From contig WFXT01000095.1 of the NCBI GenBank assembly GCA_015490475.1, positions 1-44,405 on the forward strand: a DNA stretch of 44,405 nt, given 5' to 3'. This DNA is from Bacteroidota bacterium (lineage in GTDB: Bacteria; Bacteroidota; Bacteroidia; JAADEI01). A program made the translations under genes and the position numbers. This document shows, one piece after another, positions 43,033-44,405 of this stretch (the stretch's first letter is position 1; the number at the start of each line of letters is the position of its first letter). Below the pieces are notes generated by a model. The model was not told the origin of the DNA. It saw nothing but the letters and a program-made list of their open reading frames with translations, and did no database searches.

Positions 43033-44352
43033 TTATCTTACACATCTACAAGCATTTTGTGAATATGGATAGGAATTAGTGGCACCAGCGCCTGGATTAA
43101 GAGGATTATTCATCCTAAAATAGTGAGTAGGCCATGAAATTTGGCCCGCTCTATAAACATAATACATGTAACCATAAGCAACAGCATATTCCCATGGACT
43201 ATAATACCCGCTGGAAGGATAATAACTTCCATACACACTATTTGTGTACATTAGATGTTCGTATTCTCTATAACGGGTTCCCAGATAGCCTAGTGGAGTT
43301 GCAGTCCATATAAAACCACATCCATATCCTGTTGTATCAATAGTTGTTCTTGAAAGTTCTATTAGCTCAAACAAGGTGGGCATTCTCCAATCAGAAAATC
43401 CGCCTACTGTAGTTTTAGCACATGCTTGTGCACATTCCCACCAGCTCATACTATTATTACAACCAGGATTACCACTCGTATCTATATATGGAGACAGCAT
43501 CACTGGACAATTGGAACAGGAAAGAGCCGTTCCACCACCACTCACAGATGCCCACGTGGGTGCACTACCAGGTCCCTGAGACACCAACACCTGACCAGGA
43601 CTGCCCGCATTACCACCTGGCATCAACGCACCTGTAAACTGAATGTTGCCCGCAACATCCAACTTCTGCGTAGGACTCGTCGTCCCTATCCCAACATTCG
43701 TCCCATCATCATATATCTGCGAATTGCATAGCTCCGTTCCCGTCCACTTCTGTACCATATTCGCCACAGCAGTGTTACACACCGAATCCCAAGGTGCCTG
43801 CCTAATAGTCCACGATGTGCCATCGTATATCAACACTTCTCCAGCAGACACACCTAACTGCAACGTTATCGGATTGCCACTCGTCCCATCCCCTACTATT
43901 GGTGCAGAGGTCTGTGCCACCTGACTGCCCCAATCGTCCCCTCCATACACAGAATCTATATCCTGCCAAACAGGTGACATTCCCGCTCCTTGAGACACTA
44001 ACACCTGACCCACTGACCCCGCATTTCCTCCAGGCATCAATGACCCACTGAACCTAACATTGCCCGAAACATCCAACGCTTCAGATGGACTCGCCACCCC
44101 TATCCCTACATTGCCATTAGGCAAAACCACTAAATGTGGAACCGATGAACCCTGAACATTAACCTTCAACAATGGGTTTGTATATCCTGGCTTCACCTCC
44201 ACGTGTAATTTTGCTCCTGGCGTTGCTGTCCCTATCCCAACCTCCTGCGAATAAGCTGTCATGCTAATGACAAAAAGAACTGCTAATGAGAGGGTTTTAT
44301 TCCTACTTAATTTCCTGAAGATCAATGCCTTTTTGGTACTCCTATTTTTCAT
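43033..44352 (-). CDS. Secreted adhesin-like protein: duplicated tail-fibre modules and DUF1566/C-type-lectin-like C-terminus
   Basis: A 439-residue exported protein. A basic N-terminus and hydrophobic segment (about 20-35) end at AYSQ, followed by EVGIGTATPGAKLHV. Two related modules, residues 82-129 and 220-267, share the form 'VGIGxxSPxxxLDVxGNxxFxGxLMPGGNAG.xGQVLVSQGxG', as in phage tail-fibre and Bacteroidota surface proteins. The C-terminal part (about 278-439) fits DUF1566/Lcl: SWWECAQACA, the signature DWRMPTLFELIEL (321-333), FIWTATPLG and the final ACRCVR. Residues 356-439 hold about 18 tyrosines. Surface binding to glycans or proteins is plausible but unproven. Confidence 0.75.
   Translation of the reverse strand: MKNRSTKKALIFRKLSRNKTLSLAVLFVISMTAYSQEVGIGTATPGAKLHVEVKPGYTNPLLKVNVQGSSVPHLVVLPNGNVGIGVASPSEALDVSGNVRFSGSLMPGGNAGSVGQVLVSQGAGMSPVWQDIDSVYGGDDWGSQVAQTSAPIVGDGTSGNPITLQLGVSAGEVLIYDGTSWTIRQAPWDSVCNTAVANMVQKWTGTELCNSQIYDDGTNVGIGTTSPTQKLDVAGNIQFTGALMPGGNAGSPGQVLVSQGPGSAPTWASVSGGGTALSCSNCPVMLSPYIDTSGNPGCNNSMSWWECAQACAKTTVGGFSDWRMPTLFELIELSRTTIDTTGYGCGFIWTATPLGYLGTRYREYEHLMYTNSVYGSYYPSSGYYSPWEYAVAYGYMYYVYRAGQISWPTHYFRMNNPLNPGAGATNSYPYSQNACRCVR
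43552..43695 (-). repeat. Tail-fibre module, copy 2
   Basis: Encodes residues 220-267 of the last gene. It is about 65% identical at protein level by eye to copy 1 at 43966-44109, with long stretches of matching DNA (for example around LMPGGNAG and QVLVSQG). The two copies are about 270 bases apart, indicating an internal duplication. Confidence 0.75.
43966..44109 (-). repeat. Tail-fibre module, copy 1
   Basis: Encodes residues 82-129 of the last gene and pairs with copy 2 at 43552-43695. The codons in this part use more C and G than the gene's 3' half, so the modules may have a different history from the lectin-like end. Confidence 0.7.
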
Positions 44353-44405
44353 GATTTTTTCTTTTGTATGCTAAATTCAGTTCCAGAGATTTTCCTGACA
44401 AGGAC

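Noticed and set aside
43376..44051. Long + strand frames opposite the last gene
   Set aside because: They arise from the C-rich codons of the minus-strand adhesin modules; the + translations are low-complexity Thr/Pro/His strings.

Overview
The window looks like a chromosome segment from an uncultured member of the Bacteroidota. The evidence is gene content and style: a DUF4290 gene directly before murA, the set purH-mreB-mreC-mreD-mrdA-rodA, a secreted hydrolase with a C-terminal tail resembling the type IX secretion sorting domain, outer-membrane and 'VGIGT'-type surface proteins, and several copies of the Bacteroidota -7 promoter box TAnnTTTG. Species cannot be named from this sequence. 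The genome is compact: many genes overlap by 1 to 14 bases and few gaps exceed 100 bases.

Left part (1-16469, mostly + strand). The edge holds the 3' end of a gene that appears frameshifted. Then come a secreted CocE/S15-type hydrolase, an aldehyde dehydrogenase followed at once by a cysteine synthase/CBS-like PLP enzyme, and, on the minus strand, a small DUF2905 membrane protein, tRNA-Pro(TGG) and folC. Divergent from folC is a metallo-beta-lactamase plus double-rhodanese protein that has lost most catalytic residues. DUF4290, murA and an SLC13/RCK anion permease follow. Next is a sulfate-activation set: cysC (APS kinase), sat (homomeric ATP sulfurylase) and cysQ (PAP phosphatase), with a small HsdR_N-type nuclease-like gene overlapping cysQ. 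The permease, cysC, sat and cysQ make a plausible sulfate uptake, activation and recycling module; no PAPS reductase or sulfotransferase is visible.

Middle part (16520-38677). A PorT-like outer-membrane barrel gene ends tail to tail, with overlapping stop codons, against a long minus-strand run of 31 tightly packed genes. Read 5' to 3' the run is rpsL-rpsG-fusA, then S10 (rpsJ to rpsQ), spc (rplN to secY), map, purH, mreB, mreC, mreD, mrdA and rodA. The largest gap is 26 bases. Translation, protein export, N-terminal Met removal, the last steps of IMP synthesis and the rod-shape elongation machinery could therefore share transcripts. The usual genes after secY/map (infA, rpmJ, rpsM, rpsK, rpsD, rpoA, rplQ) are absent here and must lie elsewhere.

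Right part (38700-44405). sppA, with its own promoter box, precedes the rpsL promoter, which contains an inverted repeat. Two secreted surface proteins follow: one with Cys-rich Ig/PKD-like modules and a predicted beta-propeller, one with duplicated tail-fibre-like modules and a Tyr-rich DUF1566/C-type-lectin-like C-terminus.

No CRISPR array, rRNA, insertion sequence or obvious new multi-gene defence system was seen. The most unusual items are the translation-to-cell-shape gene run, the degenerate MBL-rhodanese protein, the S14 protein with a possible CxxC/CxxH zinc site, and the Tyr-rich lectin-like tail of the last gene.
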